DNA of 64,000 bases, taken from the NCBI RefSeq assembly GCF_007829335.1, contig NZ_VIWO01000001.1, positions 1,240,001 to 1,304,000 of the forward strand, given 5' to 3'. The stretch is from Chitinophaga polysaccharea. GTDB taxonomy: Bacteria > Bacteroidota > Bacteroidia > Chitinophagales > Chitinophagaceae. Every line of letters starts with the position of its first letter. The stretch's first letter is position 1. Shown here piece by piece: positions 51,591 through 60,301 of this stretch. The notes under the pieces were generated by a model. The model was given only the letters and a program-made list of their open reading frames with translations, ran no database searches and was not told the origin of the DNA. Position numbers and translations under genes: made by a program.

Positions 51591-51824
51591 ATGGGCATAT
51601 TATTGTTTGGTGTGGCAAAAGATATTACAGGTGCGGCGATGCTGGAAAAGCCGGCGCAGGTGCGGGATGTGGCAGCGCTGAAGGCCTGGTTGTATGAGGC
51701 TTATCCCGGGCTGCAGCAGCTGAAATCCATGATGATAGCGGTTAACAGAACCTATGCCGCTGATTCACAGGTAATTAATGAGCAGGATGAAGTAGCCGTT
51801 ATTCCGCCTGTAAGTGGTGGCTGA
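51591..51824 (+). CDS. moaD: molybdopterin synthase small subunit MoaD
   Basis: Ubiquitin-like sulfur carrier of the molybdopterin synthase. The ATG at 51591 begins MGILLFGVAKDITGAAMLEKPAQVRDVAALKAWLYEAYPGL; an upstream in-frame opening to 51399 is antisense to the 123-residue gene and is not used. The mature C-terminus is VAVIPPVSGG, with the terminal Gly-Gly that MoeB adenylates. At 77 residues it is short, as expected for MoaD. The moaE gene follows after 45 bp. Confidence 0.9.
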   Translation: MGILLFGVAKDITGAAMLEKPAQVRDVAALKAWLYEAYPGLQQLKSMMIAVNRTYAADSQVINEQDEVAVIPPVSGG

Positions 51825-51869
51825 TCTTTTGTTGCCCGCTTTTAAAGCATATTTTTTAGTAAAGAAGAG

Positions 51870-52271
51870 ATGGAAATATTAATAGATATTAAAGATACGA
51901 TTACCGTACAGGAGGCACTGGATTTTATACAGTCGCCCGCCTGCGGCGGAGAAGTGATTTTTGCCGGTACCGTGCGTAATCATACCAAACAACGGCCCGT
52001 GCTGAAATTATTTTATGAATGTTACGAAGCCATGGCTATCTCAGAAATGCAGAAAATAGCGACGCAGGTGCAGGAACGTTGGGAGATCCAAAAGATGGTG
52101 ATGCTGCATGCGGTGGGAGATAAATACCCGGGCGATATAGCCGTGGTAATAGCGGTGGCGGCGGCGCACCGGGGCATTGCCTTCGACGCCTGTGAATACG
52201 TAATCGATACCCTGAAAGAAACCGTTCCTATCTGGAAGAAAGAATTTTTTGCCGATGGCGAAATCGCCTGA
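51870..52271 (+). CDS. moaE: molybdopterin synthase catalytic subunit MoaE
   Basis: Large subunit that inserts two sulfurs from MoaD thiocarboxylate into cyclic pyranopterin monophosphate to give molybdopterin. Marks are CGGEVIFAGTVRNHTK near the N-terminus, YECYEAMAISEMQKIA, VMLHAVGDKYPGDIAVVIAVAAAHRGIAFDACEYVIDTLKETVPIWKKEFF, the last part containing the active-site lysines (K118, K125 equivalents). At 133 residues it is full length. Adjacent moaD and convergent mobA confirm the setting. Confidence 0.94.
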   Translation: MEILIDIKDTITVQEALDFIQSPACGGEVIFAGTVRNHTKQRPVLKLFYECYEAMAISEMQKIATQVQERWEIQKMVMLHAVGDKYPGDIAVVIAVAAAHRGIAFDACEYVIDTLKETVPIWKKEFFADGEIA

Positions 52272-52287
52272 ATAACTTCCCTGTTTT

Positions 52288-52887
52288 TTATTTCTTGAGG
52301 CTGGATAACACCGTCGCTTTTTCTTCCGGTGTGTTGGCATTGAACTGCTCCGTGGCAAAAGGGTTCTGGAGTAGCTCTACATCGCTGTTCAGCAAGGTTT
52401 TACGCGGACAGCTTTTCCCATTCAGTACATTTTGTTGTAATGTTTGCAAGCCGCCAGGTTCCCATATAGCAATCAGGGGTTCCGGCGAGTCATTAAACGG
52501 GCTGATGAAAGAGGTGGCTGATTTCTGTGGATTCCGTGCCTGGATCAGTAACTCCAGGCTTTGCCGGCTTAGCAGGGGAAGATCGCAGGCCACTATCAGC
52601 CAGGCAGTTGCCGGTTGCAACGCATGTGCGCTGAGGAGCCCGGCAGAAGGGCCGCCATGAGGTACATTGTCAGGTATTAGTAGTGGATGAGCAGCAAAGT
52701 GGGCCTGTTGTTCCGGCCGGCAGGAAACATATACTTCTTCTAAGAAAGATTGCAGTAAAGTAACCAGGTATTGCCATTGCGGTACGCCATGGTAGGCGAT
52801 ATCACTTTTATCTTCGTGCATCCGTGTACTAAATCCGCCGCAGAGCACGAGACCTTTTAATGGTGCATTATTATTTGCTGTAGTCAT
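52288..52887 (-). CDS. mobA: molybdenum cofactor guanylyltransferase-like protein (MobA)
   Basis: Nucleotidyltransferase that attaches GMP to the molybdenum cofactor. The signature LVLCGGFSTRMHEDKSDIAYHG replaces LAGGxSxRMGxDKA. The family DNVPHGGPSAGLLSAH and WLIVACDLPLLS are present. At 199 residues it is typical. It overlaps the upstream moaC gene by 17 bp on the same strand, so the two are co-translated. Other NTP transferases (MocA-like, IspD-like) share the fold, but the neighbours settle the assignment. Confidence 0.87.
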   Translation of the reverse strand: MTTANNNAPLKGLVLCGGFSTRMHEDKSDIAYHGVPQWQYLVTLLQSFLEEVYVSCRPEQQAHFAAHPLLIPDNVPHGGPSAGLLSAHALQPATAWLIVACDLPLLSRQSLELLIQARNPQKSATSFISPFNDSPEPLIAIWEPGGLQTLQQNVLNGKSCPRKTLLNSDVELLQNPFATEQFNANTPEEKATVLSSLKK

Positions 52888-53356
52888 GTTTTCCCCCGGT
52901 TTTGCTGATCAGTTTCGTTTCCCGGATAATCATTTCCTGGGTGAGCGCTTTACACATGTCGTAGATGGTGAGTGCGGCTACGCTGGCGCCGGTGAGGGCT
53001 TCCATTTCCACGCCTGTTTTGCCATTTGTTTTCACGGTGCAACGGATAATGGCTTCTTCCCCTTCCAGCTGTATCTGCAGATCGCAGCCATCCAGCAACA
53101 AGGTATGGCAAAGCGGAATAAGTTCCGGCGTTTTTTTGGCGGCCATGATACCCGCAATAATGGCAGTCTGAAAAACGCCACCCTTGCGGGTTTGGATGTC
53201 TTGTCCTGTAAATTGCGCCCGCACCGGCTCCGGTAAATACACACGACTCTCGGCAACGGCTATACGATAGGTATCCTGTTTGCCGCTGATATCTACCATG
53301 GCTGGTTGACCACTTTCATTGAGGTGCGAAAAACCGCTACTTGATTCATTGGACAT
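52871..53356 (-). CDS. moaC: cyclic pyranopterin monophosphate synthase
   Basis: Works with MoaA to form the pyranopterin ring. Core motifs are KGGVFQTAIIAGIMAAKKTPELIPLCHTLLLDGCDLQIQ and RCTVKTNGKTGVEMEALTGASVAALTIYDMCKAL, with the conserved His in LCHTL and the Lys/Glu of the VEMEALT stretch. At 161 residues it is complete. It is the leading gene of the minus-strand moaC-mobA pair, back to back with moeA. Confidence 0.95.
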   Translation of the reverse strand: MSNESSSGFSHLNESGQPAMVDISGKQDTYRIAVAESRVYLPEPVRAQFTGQDIQTRKGGVFQTAIIAGIMAAKKTPELIPLCHTLLLDGCDLQIQLEGEEAIIRCTVKTNGKTGVEMEALTGASVAALTIYDMCKALTQEMIIRETKLISKTGGKHDYSK

Positions 53357-53403
53357 AAAAGCATAAATTTAAAGAAGTTCACCTTATACAAAAGTAATTC
53401 AAA

Positions 53404-54612
53404 ATGATGTTGACTGTTGCTGCTGCATTTAAGGCTGTGATGGATACGGTATGGGACCTGGGTACAGAAACGGTTGCCTTTGAAACGGCCACTGGCCGCG
53501 TTTTGCGGGAGCCGATACTGGCCGATAGGCCTTTTCCGCCGTTTGACCGTATTACCATGGATGGTATCGCGGTAAACTATGATAGCTATGTCAGGGGGCA
53601 GCATATTTTTGGGGTGGAAGACATACAGGCTGCCGGGGCACCACAGCTGCAGCTTTCCAATACCGCTAATTGCATAGAGGTGATGACCGGCGCCGTATTA
53701 CCGGAAATGACAGATACCGTTATTCCTTACGAGCACCTGGAATTTTCTGAACACGAAGGATTCCGTCGGTTTACGGTACATGGTACCGTAAAAAAAGGCC
53801 AGAACATACATTACAAAGGATCTGATGTGGATAAGGGGGCCGCACTGCTGCAGCCGGGCGTAGTGATAGGTCCGGCGGAAATAGGTGTATTGGCTACCGT
53901 AGGAAAAACAAGGGTTCGGGTAAGCCGACAGCCGCGGGTGGTAGTGATTGCCACCGGCGATGAGCTGGTACCGGTACATGCCACGCCGGCCCTGCACCAG
54001 GTGCGCATGTCGAACGTTTACAGCCTGGTGGCCGCGTTGGAACAGATCGGTATCAAAGCCCGTTATATACATCTGACTGATGAAGTCGCCACCATGCGGG
54101 CACAGCTGGAGCCGCTGTTAACGGAAACGGATATATGGATTAGTTCCGGGGCAGTGAGCGCCGGTAAATTTGATTATCTCCCTGCCGTATTACAACAGTT
54201 AGGCATGCAACAGGTATTTCATAAAGTACAGCAACGACCCGGAAAGCCTTTCCTGTTTGGCACTTTCCCGGATGGCCCATTAGTATTTGCCTTACCGGGC
54301 AACCCTGTGTCGGGCTTCATGTGCTTTTACAGGTATATACGCCCCTGGATACAAGCCGCTATGGGCGAGGTAAACCCCGCGCCGGTGTATGCGCAGTTAG
54401 CGGAAAAAATTGTGTTTGATGCGGCATTGGAATACTATATCCCGGTAAAACTGCAATCACAACCCGATGGGGTATTGCTGGCAATACCGCAGCCCTACCA
54501 GGGTTCCGGCGATCTGGCCAGCCTGTTGAAAGCCGATGCCTTCCTGGCATTACCACTGGAAGAAAATGTTTTTGAAAAAGGAAATTGTTACGAGGTATGG
54601 AAATTTCGTTGA
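53404..54612 (+). CDS. moeA: molybdopterin molybdotransferase MoeA
   Basis: Inserts molybdate into adenylated molybdopterin. The N-terminal FPPFDRITMDGIAV marks the MoeA domain. IATGDELVP, RMSNVYSLVAALEQIGI, SSGAVSAGKFDYLPAVL (normally SGGVSVG-x-x-D) and VFALPGNPVSGFMCFYRYIRPW follow. The C-terminal domain (LLAIPQPYQGSGDLASLLKADAFLALP) is present. At 402 residues it is standard. MogA/MoaB, which makes the adenylated intermediate, is not in the window, so that step must be encoded elsewhere. Confidence 0.95.
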   Translation: MMLTVAAAFKAVMDTVWDLGTETVAFETATGRVLREPILADRPFPPFDRITMDGIAVNYDSYVRGQHIFGVEDIQAAGAPQLQLSNTANCIEVMTGAVLPEMTDTVIPYEHLEFSEHEGFRRFTVHGTVKKGQNIHYKGSDVDKGAALLQPGVVIGPAEIGVLATVGKTRVRVSRQPRVVVIATGDELVPVHATPALHQVRMSNVYSLVAALEQIGIKARYIHLTDEVATMRAQLEPLLTETDIWISSGAVSAGKFDYLPAVLQQLGMQQVFHKVQQRPGKPFLFGTFPDGPLVFALPGNPVSGFMCFYRYIRPWIQAAMGEVNPAPVYAQLAEKIVFDAALEYYIPVKLQSQPDGVLLAIPQPYQGSGDLASLLKADAFLALPLEENVFEKGNCYEVWKFR

Positions 54613-54704
54613 GATAAACCCGCCATTTTGTTAAATAAGGATTCGTTTGCCTGGATAGTTAAACCCGCCCATTATTTGATAGTCTTATATTAAATCATTT
54701 AATT

Positions 54705-56147
54705 ATGGCTGAAGTTACCCAAAAGCTGCAGTTGCAACATCTTGCCTGGCGTGCCGGCTTTGGAGAAACCCTTCCCGTCATCTCCGACTGGGAAAAAAAA
54801 CGAAGGAAAGATATTGTGAATAGCATCCTGATAGGCCCTGCCAGGGCATCCATTGAATCGATGGATGTAATTGCAAATGCTGATCTCCCTGATTATAAGA
54901 AGCTGAAATCCATGACGCCCGAAGAAAAGAAAAACGTGCAGCAAATGAATACGCAAGGGATACGCGACTTGAACGTAGCCTGGATCAATGGCATGATTAA
55001 AAGCGACCATCCATTGCGGGAGAAGATGAGCCTTTTCTGGCATGGACATTTCGCCTGCCGTACAGAAAATGTGATATTCAATCAGCAACTGTTAGCCGTG
55101 ATACGCGAAAATGCGCTGGGTGATTTCGGCGACTTGTTAAGTGCAGTATCTAAAACACCGGCCATGCTGCAATTCCTGAATAATCAGCAAAACCGTAAAC
55201 AGCACCCCAACGAAAATTTTGCCCGCGAGGTAATGGAGTTGTTCACATTGGGCAGGGGCAACTACACCGAAAATGATGTAAAGGAAGGCGCCAGGGCCTT
55301 TACCGGATGGGGCTTTGATGAGTCCGGCGCTTTCGTGTTCCGCGATAAGCAACACGATGATGGCATGAAATCATTCCTGGGACAACAAGGTAATTTTAAC
55401 GGAGATGACGTACTGAAAATATTACTCGATCAAAAGCAGACTGCGAGATTTATCACCACAAAAATTTATCGATTCTTTGTCAACGATACACCGGATGAAG
55501 CGATCATTACGATGCTGTCAGATAAATTCTACCATTCCGGCTACAAGATAAAATCGCTGATGAAAGAAATATTCATGTCGGATTGGTTTTATGACAGCAC
55601 ATTAATCGGTAACCGTATTAAATCGCCGGTAGAACTGCTGGTAGGCATACGCAGGGCGGTGCCAATGGATTTTGAGCAGGAGGAAGTGATGATATTATTT
55701 CAACGGGTATTGGGACAAATGCTGTTTTATCCCCCCAATGTGGCAGGCTGGCCAGGTGGGCGCAGCTGGATAGACAGCTCCAGCCTGATGTTCCGTTTAC
55801 GCATACCACAAGTCATTTTATATTCTCAATCATTTAATGTAATGCCTAAGGAGCTGACACCGGAAATGGGCGGCAATTATAAAATGACGCTGCAAATGAA
55901 CGATTTCCTGAAACGGCAATACGCAAAAAAAGTAAATGCCCGTATCAACTGGGACCCATATCTACAGGGCTATGCAGATGTGCCCAGGGAAAACCTGGCG
56001 AAGGAAATAGCCGGTGTGCTGTTGCAGTTCCCCGATAAAATTGGCCCATCGCTGCTGGAGAAGTACGCGGATAGCAGTACCCGGGAAAACTATATTAAAA
56101 CAGTGACCATCGATGTGATGAGTACGCCGGAATATCAATTGTGTTAA
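54705..56147 (+). CDS. DUF1800 family protein
   Basis: Belongs to the DUF1800 family of unknown function that is almost always beside a DUF1501 gene. It opens with LQHLAWRAGFGET, the conserved family N-terminus, then WINGMIKSDHPLREKMSLFWHGHFACR, QQNRKQHPNENFAREVMELFTLGRGNYTENDVKEGARAFTGW and PPNVAGWPGGRSWIDSSSLMFRL, all diagnostic. At 480 residues it is a usual size. No classical signal peptide is visible, and the twin-arginine leader is on the partner protein. The partner starts 21 bp downstream. Confidence 0.92.
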   Translation: MAEVTQKLQLQHLAWRAGFGETLPVISDWEKKRRKDIVNSILIGPARASIESMDVIANADLPDYKKLKSMTPEEKKNVQQMNTQGIRDLNVAWINGMIKSDHPLREKMSLFWHGHFACRTENVIFNQQLLAVIRENALGDFGDLLSAVSKTPAMLQFLNNQQNRKQHPNENFAREVMELFTLGRGNYTENDVKEGARAFTGWGFDESGAFVFRDKQHDDGMKSFLGQQGNFNGDDVLKILLDQKQTARFITTKIYRFFVNDTPDEAIITMLSDKFYHSGYKIKSLMKEIFMSDWFYDSTLIGNRIKSPVELLVGIRRAVPMDFEQEEVMILFQRVLGQMLFYPPNVAGWPGGRSWIDSSSLMFRLRIPQVILYSQSFNVMPKELTPEMGGNYKMTLQMNDFLKRQYAKKVNARINWDPYLQGYADVPRENLAKEIAGVLLQFPDKIGPSLLEKYADSSTRENYIKTVTIDVMSTPEYQLC

Positions 56148-56168
56148 TCACCATAAAAATTTTCCAAC

Positions 56169-57374
56169 ATGCTGATTCTAAACAGGCGTCGTTTTTTGCA
56201 GGTAGGCTCGCTGGCTTCGGCTGCGATGATGATGCCAAAATTCCTGAAAGCGCTGGAACGCGGTAGCCTGGTGCCTCCCGGCAACAAAATTCTGGTGATC
56301 ATTCAACTGTCGGGTGGTAACGATGGATTGAACACGATCATACCCTACCGCAATGATATTTATTACCGGGCAAGGCCTGCCCTGGGTATAAAACGGGAAA
56401 CGGCTTTGTCGCTGACCGATAACCTGGGCATACACCCGGCATTAAAAGGGCTAAAAGAGTTATACGACGACGGCGCTTTGGGTATTTTGAATAATGTAGG
56501 TTATCCCAACCCGGATCGTTCTCACTTCCGGTCTATGGATATCTGGCATTCGGCCAGCCAGTCAAATCAATACTGGTCTGATGGCTGGATTGGGCGTTAT
56601 CTGGATGCACAGTGCAAAGGTTGTGATAAACCCACCCAGGCCCTGGAGATAGATGATACCCTGAGCCTGGCCCTGAAAGGTGATAGCGATAAAGGCCTGG
56701 CGCTGACGGATCCTGCACGTTTATACGGTACCAGCAGCGATAAATATTTTAAAGATCTTTTACAGCAGCATCCCGGGGCAGATGATCACCACAGCAATGT
56801 AGACTACCTGTACAAAACCATGGGAGAAACCATTTCTTCTGCGGCCTACATACAGCAACAGTTTAAGACGTATAAGTCTACCGAAAATTATCCGAATACG
56901 GAGTTGGGTAAGAACCTGCGCACCATCGCTAACCTGGTGATGTCGGATATCAACACGAAAGTGTACTATGTATCGCACGGAAGTTTTGATACCCATGTAA
57001 ACCAGGATGCGCAACAAGCCCGCCTGTTCGGGCAACTAAGCGATGCTCTTACCGTATTTACCGGCGACCTGAAAAAGAATAACCGCTTCCAGGATGTGGT
57101 GGTAATGACCTTTTCAGAGTTTGGCCGCCGGGTAAGCCAGAATGCCAGTGGAGGAACAGATCACGGTACAGCTAATAACATGTTTTTAATTGGGGGTGGC
57201 TTAAAACAACCGGGCATGATCAACGAAGGGCCCGATTTATTTAACCTGCGGGATGGGGATTTGCAATATAAAGTTGATTTTAAAAGCGTGTATGCCACCC
57301 TGTTAAATAAGTGGCTGGGCGCGGATGATAACGCTATTTTGAGGAATACTTATCCGCATTTGGAATTTATTTAG
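56169..57374 (+). CDS. DUF1501 family protein with twin-arginine leader
   Basis: Alkaline-phosphatase-superfamily-like protein of the DUF1501 family. The N-terminus NRRRFLQVGSLASAAMM is a Tat-type leader, so folded export to the periplasm is likely. Core stretches are LVIIQLSGGNDGLNTIIPY, HPALKGLKELYDDGALGILNNVGYPNPDRSHFRSMDIWHSA, VYYVSHGSFDTHVNQDAQQARLFGQLSDALTVF and VVMTFSEFGRRVSQNASGGTDHGTANNMFLIGG, which hold the metal-binding-like Asp/His residues. At 401 residues it is complete. Together with the DUF1800 protein it forms a conserved two-gene unit whose substrate is not known. Confidence 0.92.
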   Translation: MLILNRRRFLQVGSLASAAMMMPKFLKALERGSLVPPGNKILVIIQLSGGNDGLNTIIPYRNDIYYRARPALGIKRETALSLTDNLGIHPALKGLKELYDDGALGILNNVGYPNPDRSHFRSMDIWHSASQSNQYWSDGWIGRYLDAQCKGCDKPTQALEIDDTLSLALKGDSDKGLALTDPARLYGTSSDKYFKDLLQQHPGADDHHSNVDYLYKTMGETISSAAYIQQQFKTYKSTENYPNTELGKNLRTIANLVMSDINTKVYYVSHGSFDTHVNQDAQQARLFGQLSDALTVFTGDLKKNNRFQDVVVMTFSEFGRRVSQNASGGTDHGTANNMFLIGGGLKQPGMINEGPDLFNLRDGDLQYKVDFKSVYATLLNKWLGADDNAILRNTYPHLEFI

Positions 57375-57390
57375 CCATCATCTCATTATT

Positions 57391-57440
57391 ATAAAAAAGC
57401 GGAGCGGCATCTGGTCAAAGATGCCGCTCCGCTTTTTTAT
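57391..57440. terminator. bidirectional terminator, perfect 22-bp arms
   Basis: Arms 57391-57412 and 57419-57440 are perfect complements around a 6-nt loop, with A-tracts and T-tracts built into the arms. It serves the DUF1501 gene (plus) and the lipoprotein gene (minus). Confidence 0.88.
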
Positions 57441-57449
57441 ATCGGGTAT

Positions 57450-57965
57450 TTATTGTCCTACCTGGGTAATAATCGCTCTGAAAGCGCCGTCCTGCACACT
57501 TCTGGGCCCCCCCTCGGCTGACTGGTCGGCGAGGGTACCGGAAAAGGTGCCTTCTACCATCATATTGTCAATACGTGTAATCCTGATAACGAAGTCGCTG
57601 CTGCCGGTAGACACGAGGGTATTGGCATATACGCTGTTGAGCACGATGCTCATGCCATTGCCGGTTTTGGTAGCGGGATAGGCGCCTGGCGTAAAAGGCA
57701 AGCTGGGGGCGGCCATGGCCATAGTGATTACATCACCGGTATAAGTTTGCCCGGTAATCTCCAGTCTGGGATAGTCATTATTCGGGTTGTTGTCTGTTAA
57801 ATTGGGCGCATAGATGGTTCCTTTTGGATTATCTACCAGGTACACCCTGTTATCCAGTTTCATCGAAACATACTTGCGGCGCTGGGCATCGTCTTTACTA
57901 TCTTTCTTGCAGGATATACTCAACATTACAATGGCACTGAGTAATGCAGTTACTAATATGCGCAT
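57450..57965 (-). CDS. small lipoprotein of unknown function
   Basis: 171 residues with signal peptide MRILVTALLSAIVMLSISC and lipobox Cys near residue 19, followed by a Lys/Asp-rich linker (KKDSKDDAQRRK). The rest is a predicted beta-sandwich (VSMKLDNRVYLVDNPKGTIYAPNL, RLEITGQTYTGDVITMAMAAP, DFVIRITRIDNMMVEGTFSGTLAD). The pattern is like the many lipid-anchored Ig-like or DUF6252-like proteins of Bacteroidota, but I do not recognise a named family. It stands alone, converging with DUF1501. Confidence 0.7.
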   Translation of the reverse strand: MRILVTALLSAIVMLSISCKKDSKDDAQRRKYVSMKLDNRVYLVDNPKGTIYAPNLTDNNPNNDYPRLEITGQTYTGDVITMAMAAPSLPFTPGAYPATKTGNGMSIVLNSVYANTLVSTGSSDFVIRITRIDNMMVEGTFSGTLADQSAEGGPRSVQDGAFRAIITQVGQ

Positions 57966-58026
57966 AGGTTATATTATAATCAGTTTTAATTAATCGGCGA
58001 CTAAATTAATCATTTAAATACAAAAA

Positions 58027-58069
58027 CGGATGCCGGTAACGGATTGTTACATCCCTTCACCGGCATCCG
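58027..58069 (-). terminator. terminator after the OPT transporter gene
   Basis: Perfect 11-bp arms CGGATGCCGGT (58027-58037) and ACCGGCATCCG (58059-58069) with a 21-nt loop, followed on the minus strand by five T residues. It lies 23 bp after the transporter stop. Confidence 0.75.
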
Positions 58070-58092
58070 CTGTATATCTTTTCGATGGGCTA

Positions 58093-60141
58093 TTAAGCCT
58101 TACGCGCTGTGCGGTACAGGTACCAGCCCATAAACGCAAAAAAGCCACAACCTATTATATAATACCCCGTTTGTCCCAGCATATTGGTGAGCCCTGTTTG
58201 TTGATTGAGCTTGGACAGGATAACGGCCGACCAGTCGAAACCCGCCAGTATAGCGATGATAACGCCGGCCACGGCTCCTCCGGCTACCAGGCCGGTTGCA
58301 AAGAGGTTGCCTTTACCGAGTTCTTCTTCTTCCGGAGAAATCTTTTTGTTGGATTGTTGCTGTTTTCGGTCTACCACACCGCGGATAGCTCCACCCACAA
58401 AGATGGGCAAGGTAGTGGATAGTGGCAGATAAGCTCCCACTGCGAAAGACAGGGAGTTAACGCCGCACAGTTCCATAGTAATAGCCAGGAATACGCCTAC
58501 CAGTACAAACTGCCAGTCGAGGTTGAACGACAGGATACCTTTTGCCAGTGTAGCCATGAGCGTGCCTTGCGGAGCTGGATAGTATGCACTGCCGATGGCA
58601 TGGTCTTTCACCCCATGGAGTACCATATCAGCCGTAGGCTTATCGAGGAACTTCACCGTTAAACCGATCACCACAGAAGAAACGATAGCGCCAATAAACA
58701 ACGACAGCTGTTGATACATAGGCGTGGCACCTACAATGTAGCCCGATTTTAAGTCCTGCGATGTACCGCCGGCATTGGCTGCAGCAATACAGATCATACC
58801 ACCTACTACCAGTGCCATCGGCTCATACATCTTACCTGTCCAGCCTACGGCGATAAATACCAGGCAAGTACCCATGAGCGTGGCGATGGTCATTCCGGAA
58901 ATAGGATTGTTGGAAGAGCCGATCAATCCTACGATGCGGCTGGAAACGGTGACGAAGAAAGCGCCAAATATAACTACGAGTAGTCCTACCAGTAGTTTTT
59001 TGCCGATGGAGTCGCCCGGAAGCTGCGGTAACAGTGCGATAAGTAGTACCAGGGCAATACTGCCGAAGAGCACCACTTTTAAGCTCAGGTCTTTTTCGGT
59101 TCTGGGAGCGCTGCCTTTGGCGGCACTATTTTCAGAACCATCTTTGATGGCGCCCAGGCTTCCCTTAAAGGAAGAAATAATAGTAGGAATTGTTTTCAGC
59201 AGGGTAATAAAGCCCCCTGCTGCTACAGCGCCGGCGCCGATTTGCCGTACATAGGCATAGTATACTGCAGCGGAATAATCGCCGAAAGTATGTGTAACCG
59301 GGTTCCAGTCGCCTTGTCCACCGGGCGTTTGCAGGTTAGCCAGGTAACCTATTTTCACCAGTTGGGTAGCAATGGTATCAGGCGGCAGCAGGGATGCCAG
59401 CAAAGGGATGAGGGCCAGCCATGACAGCACGCCCCCGGCTACCAGTACCCCGGCAATGCGGGGGCCGATAATATATCCTACGCCCATGTACTCCGGTGTA
59501 ATATCCGCACTGATTTTAGCGGAAGGAAAAAACTTACTGGCCTGTTTAGTCATGTATTCCGGTGTTTCCGCAATCACATGCAGGATCTTCTGGAAGATGG
59601 CATATACGAAGGCGAAGCCCAGTCCGTAGAAAGCTGTTTTCGCAAAGTCGCCTCCCTTCTCTCCCGCTATCAGTACATCACCGCAGGCGGTACCCTCCGG
59701 GTATGGGAGGGTTTTATGTTCTTTTACAATCAATGATCTTCTCAGGGGAATCATCATCAACGTACCCAGGATACCGCCACAGATGGCGAGAATCAGGATG
59801 GTAAAATAATTGAAATACTGGGTGCCGCCACCATCGCTGAGAAACAGGAATCCCGGTAAAGTAAACACCACGCCTGCCGCAATAGATTCGCCGGCAGACC
59901 CGGTAGTTTGAATGATGTTGTTTTCAAGAATGGTGGTGTTGAAGAATTTTCTGCCTAAAGTAATGGCAATAACGGCAATAGGGATAGAAGCTGACACAGT
60001 GAGACCGGCTTTCAGCGCCAGGTATACGGTGGCGGCGCCGAAGATAATACCGAAAATACAACCGAGTAAAATGGACTTGAGGGTAAACTCTTTCATTTGT
60101 ACGCCGGGAGGAACAAAGGGCTTGAATTGGTTATCAGACAT
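58093..60141 (-). CDS. OPT family oligopeptide transporter
   Basis: Inner-membrane transporter of the OPT superfamily (peptides or peptide-like metal chelates). About 14-16 hydrophobic segments are visible. The start at 60141 (MSDNQFKPFVPPGVQMKEFTLKSILLGCIFGIIFGAATVYLALKAGLTVSASIPIAVIAITLG) is preferred; the frame is open to 60231, but those 30 codons come from an inverted repeat and are not conserved-looking. The family NNIIQTTGSAGESIAAGVVFTLP and GQGDWNP, IGSSNNPISGMTIATLM motifs are present. The downstream end AFMGWYLYRTARKA is a normal short tail. A second peptide transporter gene lies directly upstream, with the 42-bp inverted repeat in between. Confidence 0.92.
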   Translation of the reverse strand: MSDNQFKPFVPPGVQMKEFTLKSILLGCIFGIIFGAATVYLALKAGLTVSASIPIAVIAITLGRKFFNTTILENNIIQTTGSAGESIAAGVVFTLPGFLFLSDGGGTQYFNYFTILILAICGGILGTLMMIPLRRSLIVKEHKTLPYPEGTACGDVLIAGEKGGDFAKTAFYGLGFAFVYAIFQKILHVIAETPEYMTKQASKFFPSAKISADITPEYMGVGYIIGPRIAGVLVAGGVLSWLALIPLLASLLPPDTIATQLVKIGYLANLQTPGGQGDWNPVTHTFGDYSAAVYYAYVRQIGAGAVAAGGFITLLKTIPTIISSFKGSLGAIKDGSENSAAKGSAPRTEKDLSLKVVLFGSIALVLLIALLPQLPGDSIGKKLLVGLLVVIFGAFFVTVSSRIVGLIGSSNNPISGMTIATLMGTCLVFIAVGWTGKMYEPMALVVGGMICIAAANAGGTSQDLKSGYIVGATPMYQQLSLFIGAIVSSVVIGLTVKFLDKPTADMVLHGVKDHAIGSAYYPAPQGTLMATLAKGILSFNLDWQFVLVGVFLAITMELCGVNSLSFAVGAYLPLSTTLPIFVGGAIRGVVDRKQQQSNKKISPEEEELGKGNLFATGLVAGGAVAGVIIAILAGFDWSAVILSKLNQQTGLTNMLGQTGYYIIGCGFFAFMGWYLYRTARKA

Positions 60142-60185
60142 AATGCGTATTTGATTACTGGATGAAGTAAATATAAGGAAAAGGA

Positions 60186-60299
60186 GAAAGCTTAAAGCCG
60201 AAAGCAAAAAGCTATTGAAGCGAATGAACAAAGCGATTTAAATAATACTCGCGGTGATCATTCGCTTCAATAGCTTTTTGCTTTCGGCTTTAAGCTTTC
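60186..60299. repeat. perfect 42-bp inverted repeat between two peptide-transporter genes
   Basis: Arms 60186-60227 and 60258-60299 are exact reverse complements, separated by 30 nt. The right arm ends 2 bp before the POT stop codon, so the structure sits in the POT transcript 3' end and the OPT 5' leader. Units such as GCTTTCGGC and GCTTTAAGC recur within each arm, giving a REP-like look. It probably forms a long RNA stem. Confidence 0.85.
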
Positions 60300-60301
60300 G
60301 G

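Noticed and set aside
60142-60231. Upstream extension of the OPT reading frame
   Set aside because: The additional 30 codons include the left arm of the 42-bp inverted repeat; the family N-terminus begins at 60141.
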